Assembly (NCBI GenBank): GCA_964570285.1
Contig: CAZMXP010000008.1
Span: 39,356 to 103,355, forward strand
Direction: 5' to 3'
Length of the DNA: 64,000 bases
Origin: CAZMXP01 sp964570285
GTDB taxonomy: Bacteria; Planctomycetota; PLA2
Position 1 is the first letter of the stretch; each line of letters starts with the position of its first letter. The notes under the pieces are model-generated. The model searched no databases, had not been told where the DNA came from, and saw only the letters and a program-made list of their open reading frames with translations. The translations under genes and the position numbers were made by a program. This document shows, in pieces, positions 51,525-60,891 of this stretch.

Positions 51525-52904
51525 ATGCGTCGAGTCGTGCCCCTCCTGCTGCCCCTGCTCGTCTCCTGCACGGCACCAGGAAAACCGGCCGACCTCCCGC
51601 CCGCCCAGCCGCCGGACGGCCGCCTCACGGCGCAGGAGCTGCAGGCGCTGGTCGTCGGCTTCGCCGACCGGGCGATGGAGACCACCGTCGCGGCGACGCA
51701 GCGGCTGATCGACCGCGACCCCTCGCCGGCGATGCGGCGAAGCTGCAGCTTCGCCCGGCTCTACGTGACCTCCCTCGCCTGCTCCTGCGCCGTCCAGAAG
51801 AACCCCGAAGTGGCGCTCCTCGACATGATCGTCGGCATCTCCGTCCAGCGCTTCATCGTCGACGGCCCGCGCGGCGACGCCCTCTTCCCAGGCGACGCCG
51901 CGCGGGAGATCCGCGCCCACATGCAGGCGCTCGAGGAGGAGGCGTGGCGCCTCGGCGCGCGCGCGCTCGGCGACGAGCAGCGCCGCGATCTCGAGGCGCT
52001 GCTCGGGCAGTGGAAGCGGGAGCACCCGAGCGCCACCTACGTCGGCTTCGTCCGCTTCGAGGACTTCGCGGCGGCGCGCGAGAAGAGCTCCCTCGCCGGC
52101 GTCGAGCGGCGCGGCGTGCTGCGGCTGCTGGCGCCGATCGACGAGACGAACCGGCAGATCGAGGAGACGCGCCTCTTCGCCGAGCGGGCGCTCTTCCTCG
52201 CGCAGCGCGCTCCCTTCCTCGCGCGCTGGCAGGCGGAGGTCTTCGCGTACGAGATGCTCGACGCGCCCGACGTGCGCCGCACGATCGACGCGCTCGCGCG
52301 GTCGGCCGGCGCCGCCGACTCCCTCGCGAAGAGCGCCGCGGGGCTTCCCGCCACGCTCGCCGCCGAGCGCGAGCGGCTGCTCGAGGCGCTCGACGCGCGC
52401 GAGGGGTCGCTGAAGGACCTCGTCGCGGAGTCGAGGCGGACGATCGCCGACGCGCGCGCGCTGGCCGGCGATGCGAAGGAAGTGGGGGCCTCGGGGGAGA
52501 GGCTGACCGCGGCCGTCCGCGAGGCGTCCGAGGCCCTCGGGCGCACGGTCGAGGGGGCGGACCGGCTGATCGCGAACCTCCGCAACGCCGACGCGCCCGG
52601 CGGCGCCGCGTCGTTCGACGTCGAGAAGTACGCCTCCGCGATCGAGCGCCTCACCGCCGCCGCCGAGTCGGCGAACGAGGCCCTCGCGACGACCGAGCGC
52701 CTGCTCGCCTCGCCCGCCTTCCGCGAGCGCCTCGACGAGGTGGACGGCGTCGCCGACCGCCGCCTGAGGGACGTCGAGGCCGCCACGCGCGGCTGGATCG
52801 ACCTCGCGACCGTGCGCGCCGTCCAACTCGCCGGCGCGATCCTGCTGCTGCTGCTCGGCTATCGGGCCGCGGCGGCCCGCGTCGCGGCGAAGAAGAGCGC
52901 CTGA
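51525..52904 (+). CDS. Lipoprotein with long coiled coil and C-terminal membrane segment
   Basis: A 459-residue protein with lipobox LLVSC (Cys15). Most of residues 90-430 are helical and charged (ETNRQIEETRLFAERALFLAQ, cited as a guide, and RLLEALDAREGSLKDLV), predicting long coiled coils, and one membrane segment lies near the C-terminus (VQLAGAILLLLLGY). The layout loosely resembles proteins that tether envelope layers. It precedes the MoxR operon by 71 bases and may be cotranscribed. No family recognised. Confidence 0.6.
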   Translation: MRRVVPLLLPLLVSCTAPGKPADLPPAQPPDGRLTAQELQALVVGFADRAMETTVAATQRLIDRDPSPAMRRSCSFARLYVTSLACSCAVQKNPEVALLDMIVGISVQRFIVDGPRGDALFPGDAAREIRAHMQALEEEAWRLGARALGDEQRRDLEALLGQWKREHPSATYVGFVRFEDFAAAREKSSLAGVERRGVLRLLAPIDETNRQIEETRLFAERALFLAQRAPFLARWQAEVFAYEMLDAPDVRRTIDALARSAGAADSLAKSAAGLPATLAAERERLLEALDAREGSLKDLVAESRRTIADARALAGDAKEVGASGERLTAAVREASEALGRTVEGADRLIANLRNADAPGGAASFDVEKYASAIERLTAAAESANEALATTERLLASPAFRERLDEVDGVADRRLRDVEAATRGWIDLATVRAVQLAGAILLLLLGYRAAAARVAAKKSA

Positions 52905-52975
52905 AGACCGCCGGGGTCCGCGGCGCAGGCTGAGGGGGCCGCTCCCTACAATGGGCCGCGAGGATCGGAGGCCGC

Positions 52976-54562
52976 GTGAAAGACCTGGACCGCCTGCGAC
53001 ATGTGCCGATGGCGCCGACACGGCCCGCCGACGACGCGCGGGCGGAGCGCGACTTCGACGTGGCCCAACTCTTCGACGGGCCGCTCGCGGGTGGAGCGCC
53101 GCAGGAGACCGGCCGAGTCCGCCTGGACGAGAAGGCGCGGCAGGCTTACTTCTGGATCGTGAACCACGGGATCATCAGCCCCTTCTACGACATCGAATAT
53201 GCGGGCGAGGCACCCCAGGAGGTGCTGTTCGGCGACAGTCGCGTCGCGGTCCGGTTGCCCTCGGCGCAGAGCTATTCGAGCTACGTGCTGCTGCCCCTGC
53301 TGACGCTCGCATCGCGGAAGCGGTGCCTCCTCGTCGGCGGGCCGGGACGCGGCAAGACGGTGATCGCCGTCTTGATGGGGCTGCTCGCGGGATACACGCT
53401 GAAGGAGGTGCGGCGCGGCATCCAGCACGGCCAGCCCCAGATGACCGTCGCCGACCTGCTCGGCAGCCCGCTCCCCGCGACGCTGATCAGCGCGAAGTCG
53501 CCCGAGGAGGTGAAGGTCGCGTGGCGATCGTGGCTCGGCATGCGGGTCCGGATCGTGGACGAGTACAACCGCATCCCGACGAAGACGCAGGCGTCCCTGC
53601 TGACCGTGCTCGCGGACGACTACGCGGAGGTCTTCGACCAGATCTACGAGTGTCGGCCGGCCGCGTGGTACCTGACCGCGAACGACGATGCGGGGGGCGG
53701 CACCTACCAGGTGATCGAGGCGCTGAAGGACCGCATCGACGTGGTCGTCAAGGCGCTCCACTTCAACCCCCGGTTCCTCGGGGAGCTGTTGGCGCGTCTC
53801 GAGGCGGGCGTCGTCCCCGAGGAACTCGTCCCGCCCGAGATCGTGTTCACCCCGGACGAACTTGACCGCATGGACCGCGAGGTGCGCGCGGTCGCCTTCC
53901 CGTCCGGACTGCGCCGGCGCCTCGAGTTCTTCGCGAGCTGGTTCGAGTACTTCGAGCCCGGCGGGCGCCAGTTCGAGTACATGACCAAGGACACGGTGCG
54001 GGTCGCCGCGCAGGACCTCGACGCGCTCGCGTCGGCCGACTCGGGCAAGGACCCCCGGCTCGACCTCGGCAACCAGACCCGCAACGGCCTCTCGGTGCGG
54101 GCGCTGCTGACCTGCCTCACGTTCGTCAAGGCGCTCGCGTGGTTCCGCGGCGCCCGCGAGGCCACGCTCGAGGACGCGGCGCAGGTGCTGCCGTTCGTCC
54201 TGCACGAGAAGCTCGAGCCGCGGCTCGACGCGCCCTTCTTCGAGCAGGCGGGGAACGAGGCGCTGCGCTCCGACCGCATCTCGTGGATCCGCCACCTGTT
54301 CGAGTCCTCCTGCCGCGAGTACGACCGGCTCGACCTCGACCGCAACGATCCCGCCGCTCGCCTCCGCGAGGAGATGGACGCGGGTCTCGAGGGAGTCGGC
54401 GAGGCCGAGGTCCAGCGGCGCCTCACGGCCATCGAGCGCACGCTCAAGGAGTGGAGCCGCGGGCGCAAGCTCTACGGGCCGATGTTCGACGACATCCTCC
54501 AGCTGAAGTACCTGCACCAGAGGTACACGAACTTTCTCGCCTGGCTGCGATGGAGCCGCTGA
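52976..54562 (+). CDS. MoxR-type AAA+ ATPase
   Basis: A 528-residue AAA+ protein starting at GTG 52976 (GGAGG four bases before). Walker A is VGGPGRGKTVIA at about residue 118-125, Walker B VRIVDEYNRIP at about 190-196, and a sensor segment WYLTANDDAGGG follows. The DEYNRIP form and the ending PRFL segment are typical of MoxR. Residues about 280-520 are helical. MoxR proteins usually work with VWA-domain partners as metal-insertion chaperones or in conflict systems. It overlaps the next gene by 13 bases and heads a seven-gene operon. Confidence 0.85.
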   Translation: MKDLDRLRHVPMAPTRPADDARAERDFDVAQLFDGPLAGGAPQETGRVRLDEKARQAYFWIVNHGIISPFYDIEYAGEAPQEVLFGDSRVAVRLPSAQSYSSYVLLPLLTLASRKRCLLVGGPGRGKTVIAVLMGLLAGYTLKEVRRGIQHGQPQMTVADLLGSPLPATLISAKSPEEVKVAWRSWLGMRVRIVDEYNRIPTKTQASLLTVLADDYAEVFDQIYECRPAAWYLTANDDAGGGTYQVIEALKDRIDVVVKALHFNPRFLGELLARLEAGVVPEELVPPEIVFTPDELDRMDREVRAVAFPSGLRRRLEFFASWFEYFEPGGRQFEYMTKDTVRVAAQDLDALASADSGKDPRLDLGNQTRNGLSVRALLTCLTFVKALAWFRGAREATLEDAAQVLPFVLHEKLEPRLDAPFFEQAGNEALRSDRISWIRHLFESSCREYDRLDLDRNDPAARLREEMDAGLEGVGEAEVQRRLTAIERTLKEWSRGRKLYGPMFDDILQLKYLHQRYTNFLAWLRWSR

Positions 54563-55563
54563 TCTCGCGTGCGCTGCGTGAGGCGCTTTCGGCGAACCGC
54601 GACGCGCTGAACCGGCGCGTGCGCCGCGCGAAGGCGGGCGGCGCGCGCATCGACTCGGCCGCGCTCCTCCGCCACATCGGCGAGCGGGTCGGGCCCGCGG
54701 TCGACGCGATCCACGAGCGCGCGCCCGGGCGCGTGCCGGCCGCGGTGGCGGAGCTCTTCGAGCTCTCCGTCGAGATCTTCGCGCGTGGACTCGGACGCGC
54801 CGACGGGTTGCGCCCCGAGGTCGAGCTCGCGTGGCGGGCGCTCCCGCCGCTCGCGGACGCGCTCGCTGCCGCGCCCCGCCTCGTCGCGCGCGACATGATC
54901 CACGGAGCGCTTCGCCTCGAGCAGGAGGTCACGGGCGCCGCGGCCCGATGGTGCGGGGAGGTCATGCGCACGGCGGAGTTCGCGGCCACGCCCGACGCGC
55001 TCCGCCGCATCGCGCTCGTGCTCGCGTGGACCTGCGGGCTCGCGCACGCGCGGAGCGCGGCTCTCGAGGCATGGCGCACACTCGGGGATCGCGCCGCCGG
55101 CGCCGTCTTCGTCCGCCGCGGCGAGCCCCTGCCGGATCGCGGCGCCCTCGAACGCAGACTTGCCGACCGCTGGTGGAGACCTGGCCCCCCGGGCCCCCCC
55201 CGCATCGAGATCGCGGCGCGCCTCGGAGGGTCCGCCGCGCTCGGCGGGCCGTTCGCGGCACCGCCGCGCGTGGCGCTATCGGAAGGGGCGCTCTACGCGC
55301 TGGATGGCGCATCCGCGTGGCGCATACACGCCGACGCCTTCGGAGCGACGCTCCGCCGCTCGAGGATGCCGGCCGGCGCCACGTCACGGACGGAGCCCTT
55401 CGCGGTCCATCGGTCGGGTCGCGTCGGACGCGGGGGCCTCCGGTACGAAGCCCCCCTCCTCGAGGACCCCTCGTCGGCCGCTGCCACCGACGACACGCTC
55501 GCCGTCACGACGGGCCGGAGCTACCGCATCAGCATCGTGGCATGCATCAGCGGGGTCCCGTGA
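54550..55563 (+). CDS. Unknown protein of the MoxR operon
   Basis: A 337-residue protein, helical in its first 180 residues (LISRALREALSANRDALNRR, ELFELSVEIFARGLGR, VLAWTCGLAHARSAALEAW) with a beta-rich C-terminal part (about 210-337). It starts with ATG 54550 inside the ATPase gene's end. No family recognised. Its place between the ATPase and the VWA gene suggests an adaptor between them. Confidence 0.6.
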   Translation: MEPLISRALREALSANRDALNRRVRRAKAGGARIDSAALLRHIGERVGPAVDAIHERAPGRVPAAVAELFELSVEIFARGLGRADGLRPEVELAWRALPPLADALAAAPRLVARDMIHGALRLEQEVTGAAARWCGEVMRTAEFAATPDALRRIALVLAWTCGLAHARSAALEAWRTLGDRAAGAVFVRRGEPLPDRGALERRLADRWWRPGPPGPPRIEIAARLGGSAALGGPFAAPPRVALSEGALYALDGASAWRIHADAFGATLRRSRMPAGATSRTEPFAVHRSGRVGRGGLRYEAPLLEDPSSAAATDDTLAVTTGRSYRISIVACISGVP

Positions 55564-57272
55564 GCGAGGGACTCGATGCCCTGCGCGAGTCATGGAGGGC
55601 GAAGTGGCCCGAGGCGCTGCGCGCGTGGAGCCGCTTCTCGCGCCTCTCCGAACCGCAGTGGTGCATGACGGCCCACGAGGAGTCGAACGCGGGCCTTCAC
55701 GACACCTTCGCGATGTTCCGTCTCGGCGACCGTTCGGTGGTCGTCGGCCTCGCCAGGGTACGGGCCCTCGGGCTGGACGAGTGCGCCACGCAGGTGCTCG
55801 CGCACGAGGCGGGCCATCACATCCACGTCCCCGGGGATCTCGCCGACGCGGCCCGCATCCACGCGCGCGTGCGCCGGGCCCTTCCCGGAAAGGAGGCGCT
55901 GGCGCCAATGGTCGCAAACCTCTGGGCGGACCTGCTGATCAACGACCGCCTCCAGCGCTCCGCGCGGCTCGACATGGCCGCCGTCTACCGGCGCCTCCGG
56001 CCCGCCGAGGTCGGCGGCGCCTTCGCCGTCTACCTGCGCGCGTACGAGCGGCTCTGGTCGCTGCCGGCCGGGGATCTGGTCGGCCGCAGGGTCTCCGACG
56101 AGGAGGATCTCGACGCCTCGTTCGCAGCCGACCTGGCCCGGAGCCACGCGGCGACGCCGGTCGCGGGGGCCGGGCCTTTCGCCGCCGTCCTGTTCGATCG
56201 CCTGCCCGAGCGGATGCCCGCGCTGCCGGCCTTCGTGCACCTGTGCGCCGATCTCGCGGGGGCGGAGCCGCCGGAGGGCCTTGTCGAGATGGATGCGGAC
56301 GAGGAGTCCGAGCCCCGCCACCCCGGGGAGGAGGATCAAGAGGGGGGCGCGGGGGGAGCAGGCACGGCCAAGATCGGGGGACGCAAGAACACGTTCCGGG
56401 GCCCGCGCGACTGGATGGACCTGATGAAGAGCGTCGGCGTCTGCCTGCCGGAGGAGGACCTCGTCGCGCGCTACTACGCCGAACTCGCGCGATCCCACCC
56501 GCTCCGATTCCCGCCGGCCGTCGCCTCGCTCGCGAAGGATGTCGTCCCCGAGGGCGTCGTGCCCTGGGAGCCGGGTTCCGCGGTCTCGCGCATCGACTGG
56601 CTCGCCACGCTCGTGAGGAGCCCCGTCGTGATCCCGGGCGTGACGACCCTCGAGCGCGAAGAGGCCGTCGTCGAGGTGCCCGAGTCTCCCGCACGCCCCC
56701 CGGATCTCTACCTCGGCGTCGACTGCAGCGGGTCGATGTCGAATCCGGCCTTCACGGTCTCCTACCCGGTGCTCGCCGCCGTCGTCCTCGGGAAGGCCGC
56801 GCTCCGGGCAGGCGCACGCGTGATGGCCACGCTGTCGGGAGAGCCGGGAAGCCACGCCTCGACGCCGGGTTTCGTCCGCGACGAGCGCGCGATGCTGCGC
56901 GTGCTGACCTCCTACCTGGGCACGGGATACTCCTTCGGGGTCGAGCGCCTGCGCGAGACGTTTCTCGCACGGCACGACTATCGCGTGCCGGTGCGCATCT
57001 TCCTCGTCACGGACTCGGACTTCTTCCGCATGCTCGACGCGACGCCCGACGGCTGGGAAGTTGCCGCGAAGGTCGCCGAAGCGGCGGGAGGCGGCGCCGT
57101 CGCCGCGCTCGACCGCTGTCCCGCGGGCACATGGTTGCGCGAGATGAAGGCACTGGACGCCCGGGGGTGGGCGGTGCGGCCGGTGTCGACGGCCGGGGAT
57201 CTCGTCGCACTCGCCCGGGCGGCGGGGCGTGACCTCTATGCGCCGCGGGGTCGGCGGGGTCCGGCGAAATGA
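55560..57272 (+). CDS. HExxH metallopeptidase-like / VWA domain fusion
   Basis: A 570-residue protein starting at GTG 55560 (four-base overlap). The N-terminal half has HEAGHH at residues 82-87 within ATQVLAHEAGHHIHVPGD, the zinc-peptidase motif HExxH, in a helical region (LWADLLINDRLQ follows at about 120-135 with a possible third ligand). After a Glu/Gly-rich linker (about 245-275) the C-terminal half is a von Willebrand A domain with the MIDAS motif GVDCSGSMS (Asp388) and a later LVTDSDF (Asp). The fusion of peptidase and VWA beside a MoxR ATPase is unusual. It may cleave or mature a target recognised by the MoxR complex. Confidence 0.75.
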   Translation: MSEGLDALRESWRAKWPEALRAWSRFSRLSEPQWCMTAHEESNAGLHDTFAMFRLGDRSVVVGLARVRALGLDECATQVLAHEAGHHIHVPGDLADAARIHARVRRALPGKEALAPMVANLWADLLINDRLQRSARLDMAAVYRRLRPAEVGGAFAVYLRAYERLWSLPAGDLVGRRVSDEEDLDASFAADLARSHAATPVAGAGPFAAVLFDRLPERMPALPAFVHLCADLAGAEPPEGLVEMDADEESEPRHPGEEDQEGGAGGAGTAKIGGRKNTFRGPRDWMDLMKSVGVCLPEEDLVARYYAELARSHPLRFPPAVASLAKDVVPEGVVPWEPGSAVSRIDWLATLVRSPVVIPGVTTLEREEAVVEVPESPARPPDLYLGVDCSGSMSNPAFTVSYPVLAAVVLGKAALRAGARVMATLSGEPGSHASTPGFVRDERAMLRVLTSYLGTGYSFGVERLRETFLARHDYRVPVRIFLVTDSDFFRMLDATPDGWEVAAKVAEAAGGGAVAALDRCPAGTWLREMKALDARGWAVRPVSTAGDLVALARAAGRDLYAPRGRRGPAK

Positions 57273-57841
57273 CGGTCGAGGGCCCCCCTCTCGAGCCCCT
57301 GCTCCGCCGGGCGGCGGAGTGCCCGCCCGGGCTCGTCGAGGCGCGAGCGGCGCCCGACGCCGACGCGGTCCTCGCACTCGTGCACGACGTTCTCGAGGAC
57401 GCGGCCGAGGCCGCCCCGCGTGCCGAGGCGCTCGCGTCGCTGCAGCGCGCGATCGCGCCCGATTCGGGCCACCGGCGCCTTGTCGCACTCGCGGCGTGGG
57501 TACTCGGCGGCGGGACGCTCCGGCGCATTCCGCTGGAGGCCGCGCTCTTCTATCTCGCGGAGGAGCTGGCGGATCGCGCCCCCACACTGGATGCAGCGAC
57601 CGTCGTCACGGACCATGACCGCCGGGGTGAGCTCGTTCGTTCGATGCTCCGGGCGCTTGGCCTGCACCCGTCGGGCGAGACGGAGGAGCAGGCGGAGGAC
57701 CTGCTCGCGTCGGTCGACAGCCGGGCGAAGCGGGGTGTGCTCGCGCGCGCCCGCGACAGGCTTCGGAGGATCCGCAAGATCCGCGCGGAGATGCGCAAGA
57801 AGGCCGACGAGGAAGCTGCGGCGAGGATGACCGGCGAGTGA
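57269..57841 (+). CDS. Small helical protein of the MoxR operon
   Basis: A 190-residue, Ala/Arg/Glu-rich helical protein with a basic C-terminus (RDRLRRIRKIRAEMRKKADE), probably a coiled coil. No family recognised. It overlaps the VWA gene and the ligase gene by four bases each. Confidence 0.55.
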   Translation: MTVEGPPLEPLLRRAAECPPGLVEARAAPDADAVLALVHDVLEDAAEAAPRAEALASLQRAIAPDSGHRRLVALAAWVLGGGTLRRIPLEAALFYLAEELADRAPTLDAATVVTDHDRRGELVRSMLRALGLHPSGETEEQAEDLLASVDSRAKRGVLARARDRLRRIRKIRAEMRKKADEEAAARMTGE

Positions 57842-59250
57842 ACTCCGCCGCCCCTCTCGACTCGTCCCTCCCGCCCGATCGGGCGCGGCGCAACCCCCTG
57901 CTCTCGGAGGCGGGCTGGGCGCATCTGGCCCGCATCCTCGAGGACGAGCATGCTCCGCGCTGGAACGCCGCCCCCGGCGATGGCGTGCAACGGGGCGACC
58001 TCGAAGCGGTCGCCGCCTTCCGGACGAGGATCGCCGACCTCCGGGCGCCAGAGGACGCCAAGCCGCACGAGCAGGTCCTGCGAAGCGTCGCCCATGCGCT
58101 CGCGCAGGTCCCGCTGCTCCGGGAGCGCCTGCGCGAGACCCCCGATCCGTGGCGTCACTGGCACAGGCTGCCCACGACCTCGCGCGAGGACCTCGCCACG
58201 CGCATGGAAGAGATGGTGCCCGACGATGCCGACATCTCGCGCATCACCGCCCACGAGACCTCCGGTGCCACGGGTCACGCGATCCACGTCCCCACGCACC
58301 CGCAGGCCATCGCGATGGGCCATGTGCTCGTGGAGCGCGTGCTTGCGGCCGTCGGCGCGGGCTTCCGACCCGGGCGGGAGCGCCTGGCCTGCGTGAACCT
58401 GTGCGCGCGCTCCCGCACATGGGTCTTTCCGACCGTCTTTTCGGTCTGGGGCGAGGCCGGTTTCGCGAAGCTCAACCTGGCGGACGCCGACTGGCCCGGC
58501 GGTCGGGAGGCGGCCCGTGCGTTCTTCCGCCACTGGCGCCCGGCCCTCTGGACCGGCGATCCCGTCGCCTTCGCCGAGGCGCTCGCGTGGGATCTGCCGG
58601 GGGAGCCCGTCGCCCTGCTCTCCACCTCGACGGCGCTCGAACGCGCGCTCGCGACCGCGATCGTCGAACGCTACCGCTGCCCCCTGATCGACTGGTACTC
58701 CACGACGGAGACGGGCCCGATCGCGTGGCGCGCGGCGGGGGACGAGGCGTTCGCGCCGATCTCCCCCGATCTCTTCGTTGAACTCCTCGATGCGGTAGGG
58801 AATCCCGTCCCGGAGGGCGCGCGAGGGGAGATCACGGTCTCCGGCGGGCGCAACCCCTTCCTTCCGCTCGTGCGCTACCGGACCGGCGACACTGCCCGTT
58901 TCGCCCGCGGCCGTGGGCCGACGCCGCTCCTCGCGGAACTGGAGGGCCGGCGGCCGGTCCGCTTCTCGCGTCCGGACGGGGGGGCTCTGGACGCCGCGGA
59001 CGTGGGCCGCGAGTTGCGGTCGCAGGCCGCGTTTGCGCAGCACGCATGCGTCCAGCACGCGGATGGATCCCTCGAGATCCGCATGCGGCCGCTCCGCGGC
59101 GTGGACCTGCCGATCCGCGCGGTCGAGGACCGCATCCGCGACCTGCTGGGTCCGGGTGCTCGCGTCTCCGTGCTGGCCGACCCCACCCTCGGCGCCTCGG
59201 CGAAGGTCGTGCCCTACCGGTGCGAGGCGCCCGCGCAGGAGCGAGGATGA
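57838..59250 (+). CDS. PaaK-like adenylate-forming ligase
   Basis: A 470-residue ANL-superfamily protein starting at GTG 57838. The ATP-binding motif is TSGATGHAIHVP at about 141-152, then DWYSTTETGPIAW (the YxxTE-type motif), LVRYRTGD and GRRPVRFSRPDGG in the C-terminal hinge. This pattern matches phenylacetate-CoA ligase-like (PaaK/CapK) enzymes that activate a carboxylate with AMP. The acceptor could be CoA, a carrier or a protein. It forms part of the MoxR operon, with four-base overlap to the previous gene. Confidence 0.78.
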   Translation: MNSAAPLDSSLPPDRARRNPLLSEAGWAHLARILEDEHAPRWNAAPGDGVQRGDLEAVAAFRTRIADLRAPEDAKPHEQVLRSVAHALAQVPLLRERLRETPDPWRHWHRLPTTSREDLATRMEEMVPDDADISRITAHETSGATGHAIHVPTHPQAIAMGHVLVERVLAAVGAGFRPGRERLACVNLCARSRTWVFPTVFSVWGEAGFAKLNLADADWPGGREAARAFFRHWRPALWTGDPVAFAEALAWDLPGEPVALLSTSTALERALATAIVERYRCPLIDWYSTTETGPIAWRAAGDEAFAPISPDLFVELLDAVGNPVPEGARGEITVSGGRNPFLPLVRYRTGDTARFARGRGPTPLLAELEGRRPVRFSRPDGGALDAADVGRELRSQAAFAQHACVQHADGSLEIRMRPLRGVDLPIRAVEDRIRDLLGPGARVSVLADPTLGASAKVVPYRCEAPAQERG

Positions 59251-59290
59251 GTCGCGGCGCCTGGATCCCCACGGGCATGCGCCCCCCGCC

Positions 59291-59860
59291 ATGAACGCGC
59301 TGGAACTCGTGGCGGTCGCGCTGGGCGTGACCAACGTCGTCCTGACAATCCGCCAAAACCTCTGGTGCTGGCCTACGGGCATCGCGATGGTGATCCTCTA
59401 CGCGTTCGTCTTCCTGGAGGCACGGCTCTACTCCGACGTGATCCTGCAAGTCATCTATGTGTTCCTTCAGGCCTGGGGCTGGTGGAAGTGGACACACGGG
59501 GGGGATCGGGGGGCGCCTCTCGCCGTGACTCGCGTGACGGGGGCGACCGCGGCGCTCGGACTCGGCGTCGGCGCCGCAACGACCTTAGGGTGGGGCTTCG
59601 TGATGGAGCGGTGGACCGATGCGGCCCTGCCCTTCGCCGACTCTGCGATCGCCGCGTTCAGCCTCGTCGCGCAGGCGGGCCTCGCCAAGAAGCTCCTCGA
59701 GAACTGGCTCGTCTGGATCGCCGTGGATGTGCTCGCGGTGGGTGTCTACGCGAGCCGGGAGCTCTACCTGACCTCCGGCCTCTACGCGGTGTTCCTCGTG
59801 CTCGCCACCCTAGGATGGATGGAGTGGAAGAAAACCCTCTCGGGACCGGCGCCGGCCTGA
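59291..59860 (+). CDS. pnuC: Nicotinamide riboside transporter PnuC
   Basis: A 189-residue protein with about seven membrane segments. Early NLWCWPTGIAMVILYAF and VFLQAWGWWKWTHG, with paired Trp residues, and AKKLLENWLVWIAVDVLAV near the end are characteristic of PnuC. It takes up nicotinamide riboside or a related vitamin. Its end overlaps the NadR-like gene by 46 bases, which fits functional pairing. Confidence 0.82.
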   Translation: MNALELVAVALGVTNVVLTIRQNLWCWPTGIAMVILYAFVFLEARLYSDVILQVIYVFLQAWGWWKWTHGGDRGAPLAVTRVTGATAALGLGVGAATTLGWGFVMERWTDAALPFADSAIAAFSLVAQAGLAKKLLENWLVWIAVDVLAVGVYASRELYLTSGLYAVFLVLATLGWMEWKKTLSGPAPA

Positions 59861-60882
59861 TCCTCGGGAAGTTCATGCCCCCTCACAAGGGGCATGTGCT
59901 GCTCGCCGACTTCGCGCGCGGCTACGCAGCCGAGCTGACGATCCTCGTCTGCTCCCTCCCCCGGGATCCGATCCCCGGCGCGTTGCGGTTCGCGTGGATG
60001 CGCGAGATGTTCCCCGATGCACGCGTGCTCCACGTGACCGAGGATCTGCCGCAGGCTCCCGAGGAGCATCCGGACTTCTGGCCGATCTGGCGCGACGTGG
60101 TCCTCTCGCGCCTCCCGAGGCCGCCGGAGTTCGTCTTCGCCTCGGAGGCGTACGGCGTGGAGCTCGCGCGGATCCTGGGGGCCAGCTTCGTGCCCGTCGA
60201 TCCGGCCCGCGAAATGCGGCCCGTCTCCGCCACCGCCGTGCGCGCCGATCCCCTCGCGAACTGGGAGTTCCTGCCCGGCTGCGTGCGCCCCTACTTCGTG
60301 CGCCGGGTCTGCGTGTTCGGGCCCGAATCCACGGGCAAGTCCACGCTGGCCCGCGACCTGGCGCGCCACTTCCGCACGGTACACGTCTCCGAGCACGCGC
60401 GACCCCTGCTCGACCCCCGCGCGGGGCGTTGCGAGGAGTCCGACATCGGGCCGATCGCGCGCGGCCAGATCGCCGCGGAAGACGCGATGGCGCGCCAAGC
60501 CAACCGCCTGCTCGTCTGCGACACCGACCCGCTCACGACCTCGCTCTGGAGCGAGTTCCTGTACGGCCGGGCCCCCTCCTGGCTTCGCGCCGAAGCAGCG
60601 CGACGCCGCTACGACCTGCACCTGCTCGCCGACATCGATGTGCCCTGGGTGGACGATGGCACGCGCTTCCTCGCCGCCCACCGCCGGGAGTTCTTCGCCC
60701 TCTGCGAGGGGGCGCTGATCGCGAGCGGGCGGCCCTACGTCGTCCTGCGCGGAGACTGGAACGCTCGCTGGGATACCGCTTGTCGCGCCGTGGAGCGCCT
60801 CCTCGCCAAGAAGTGCCTGAGCGCGGCGGAACGAAACAACCGGGGGCCGCGCTCCGCGGCCCCCGGTCCACCCCCAGACTGA
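59815..60882 (+). CDS. NadR-like NMN adenylyltransferase / ribosylnicotinamide kinase
   Basis: A 355-residue bifunctional protein. The nucleotidyltransferase half has LILGKFMPPHKGHVLL, giving the HKGH motif at about residues 24-27. The kinase half has a P-loop GPESTGKSTLARDLARH at about 168-184 and later DTDPLTTSLWS. It lacks the N-terminal helix-turn-helix of E. coli NadR, so it is probably enzyme only. With PnuC it would convert imported nicotinamide riboside to NMN and NAD. The C-terminal tail carries the terminator hairpin of the convergent gene. GTG 59824 is an alternative start. Confidence 0.8.
   Translation: MDGVEENPLGTGAGLILGKFMPPHKGHVLLADFARGYAAELTILVCSLPRDPIPGALRFAWMREMFPDARVLHVTEDLPQAPEEHPDFWPIWRDVVLSRLPRPPEFVFASEAYGVELARILGASFVPVDPAREMRPVSATAVRADPLANWEFLPGCVRPYFVRRVCVFGPESTGKSTLARDLARHFRTVHVSEHARPLLDPRAGRCEESDIGPIARGQIAAEDAMARQANRLLVCDTDPLTTSLWSEFLYGRAPSWLRAEAARRRYDLHLLADIDVPWVDDGTRFLAAHRREFFALCEGALIASGRPYVVLRGDWNARWDTACRAVERLLAKKCLSAAERNNRGPRSAAPGPPPD
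60840..60866 (-). terminator. Terminator hairpin of the second 293-aa secreted protein gene
   Basis: A perfect 12-bp stem identical to the one at 50261 (CCGGGGGCCGCG with CGCGGCCCCCGG, loop CTC), 25 bases after the stop on the minus strand, followed by GTTGTTTCGTT. It lies within the last codons of the NadR-like gene. Confidence 0.7.
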
Positions 60883-60891
60883 ACCCTAGTT

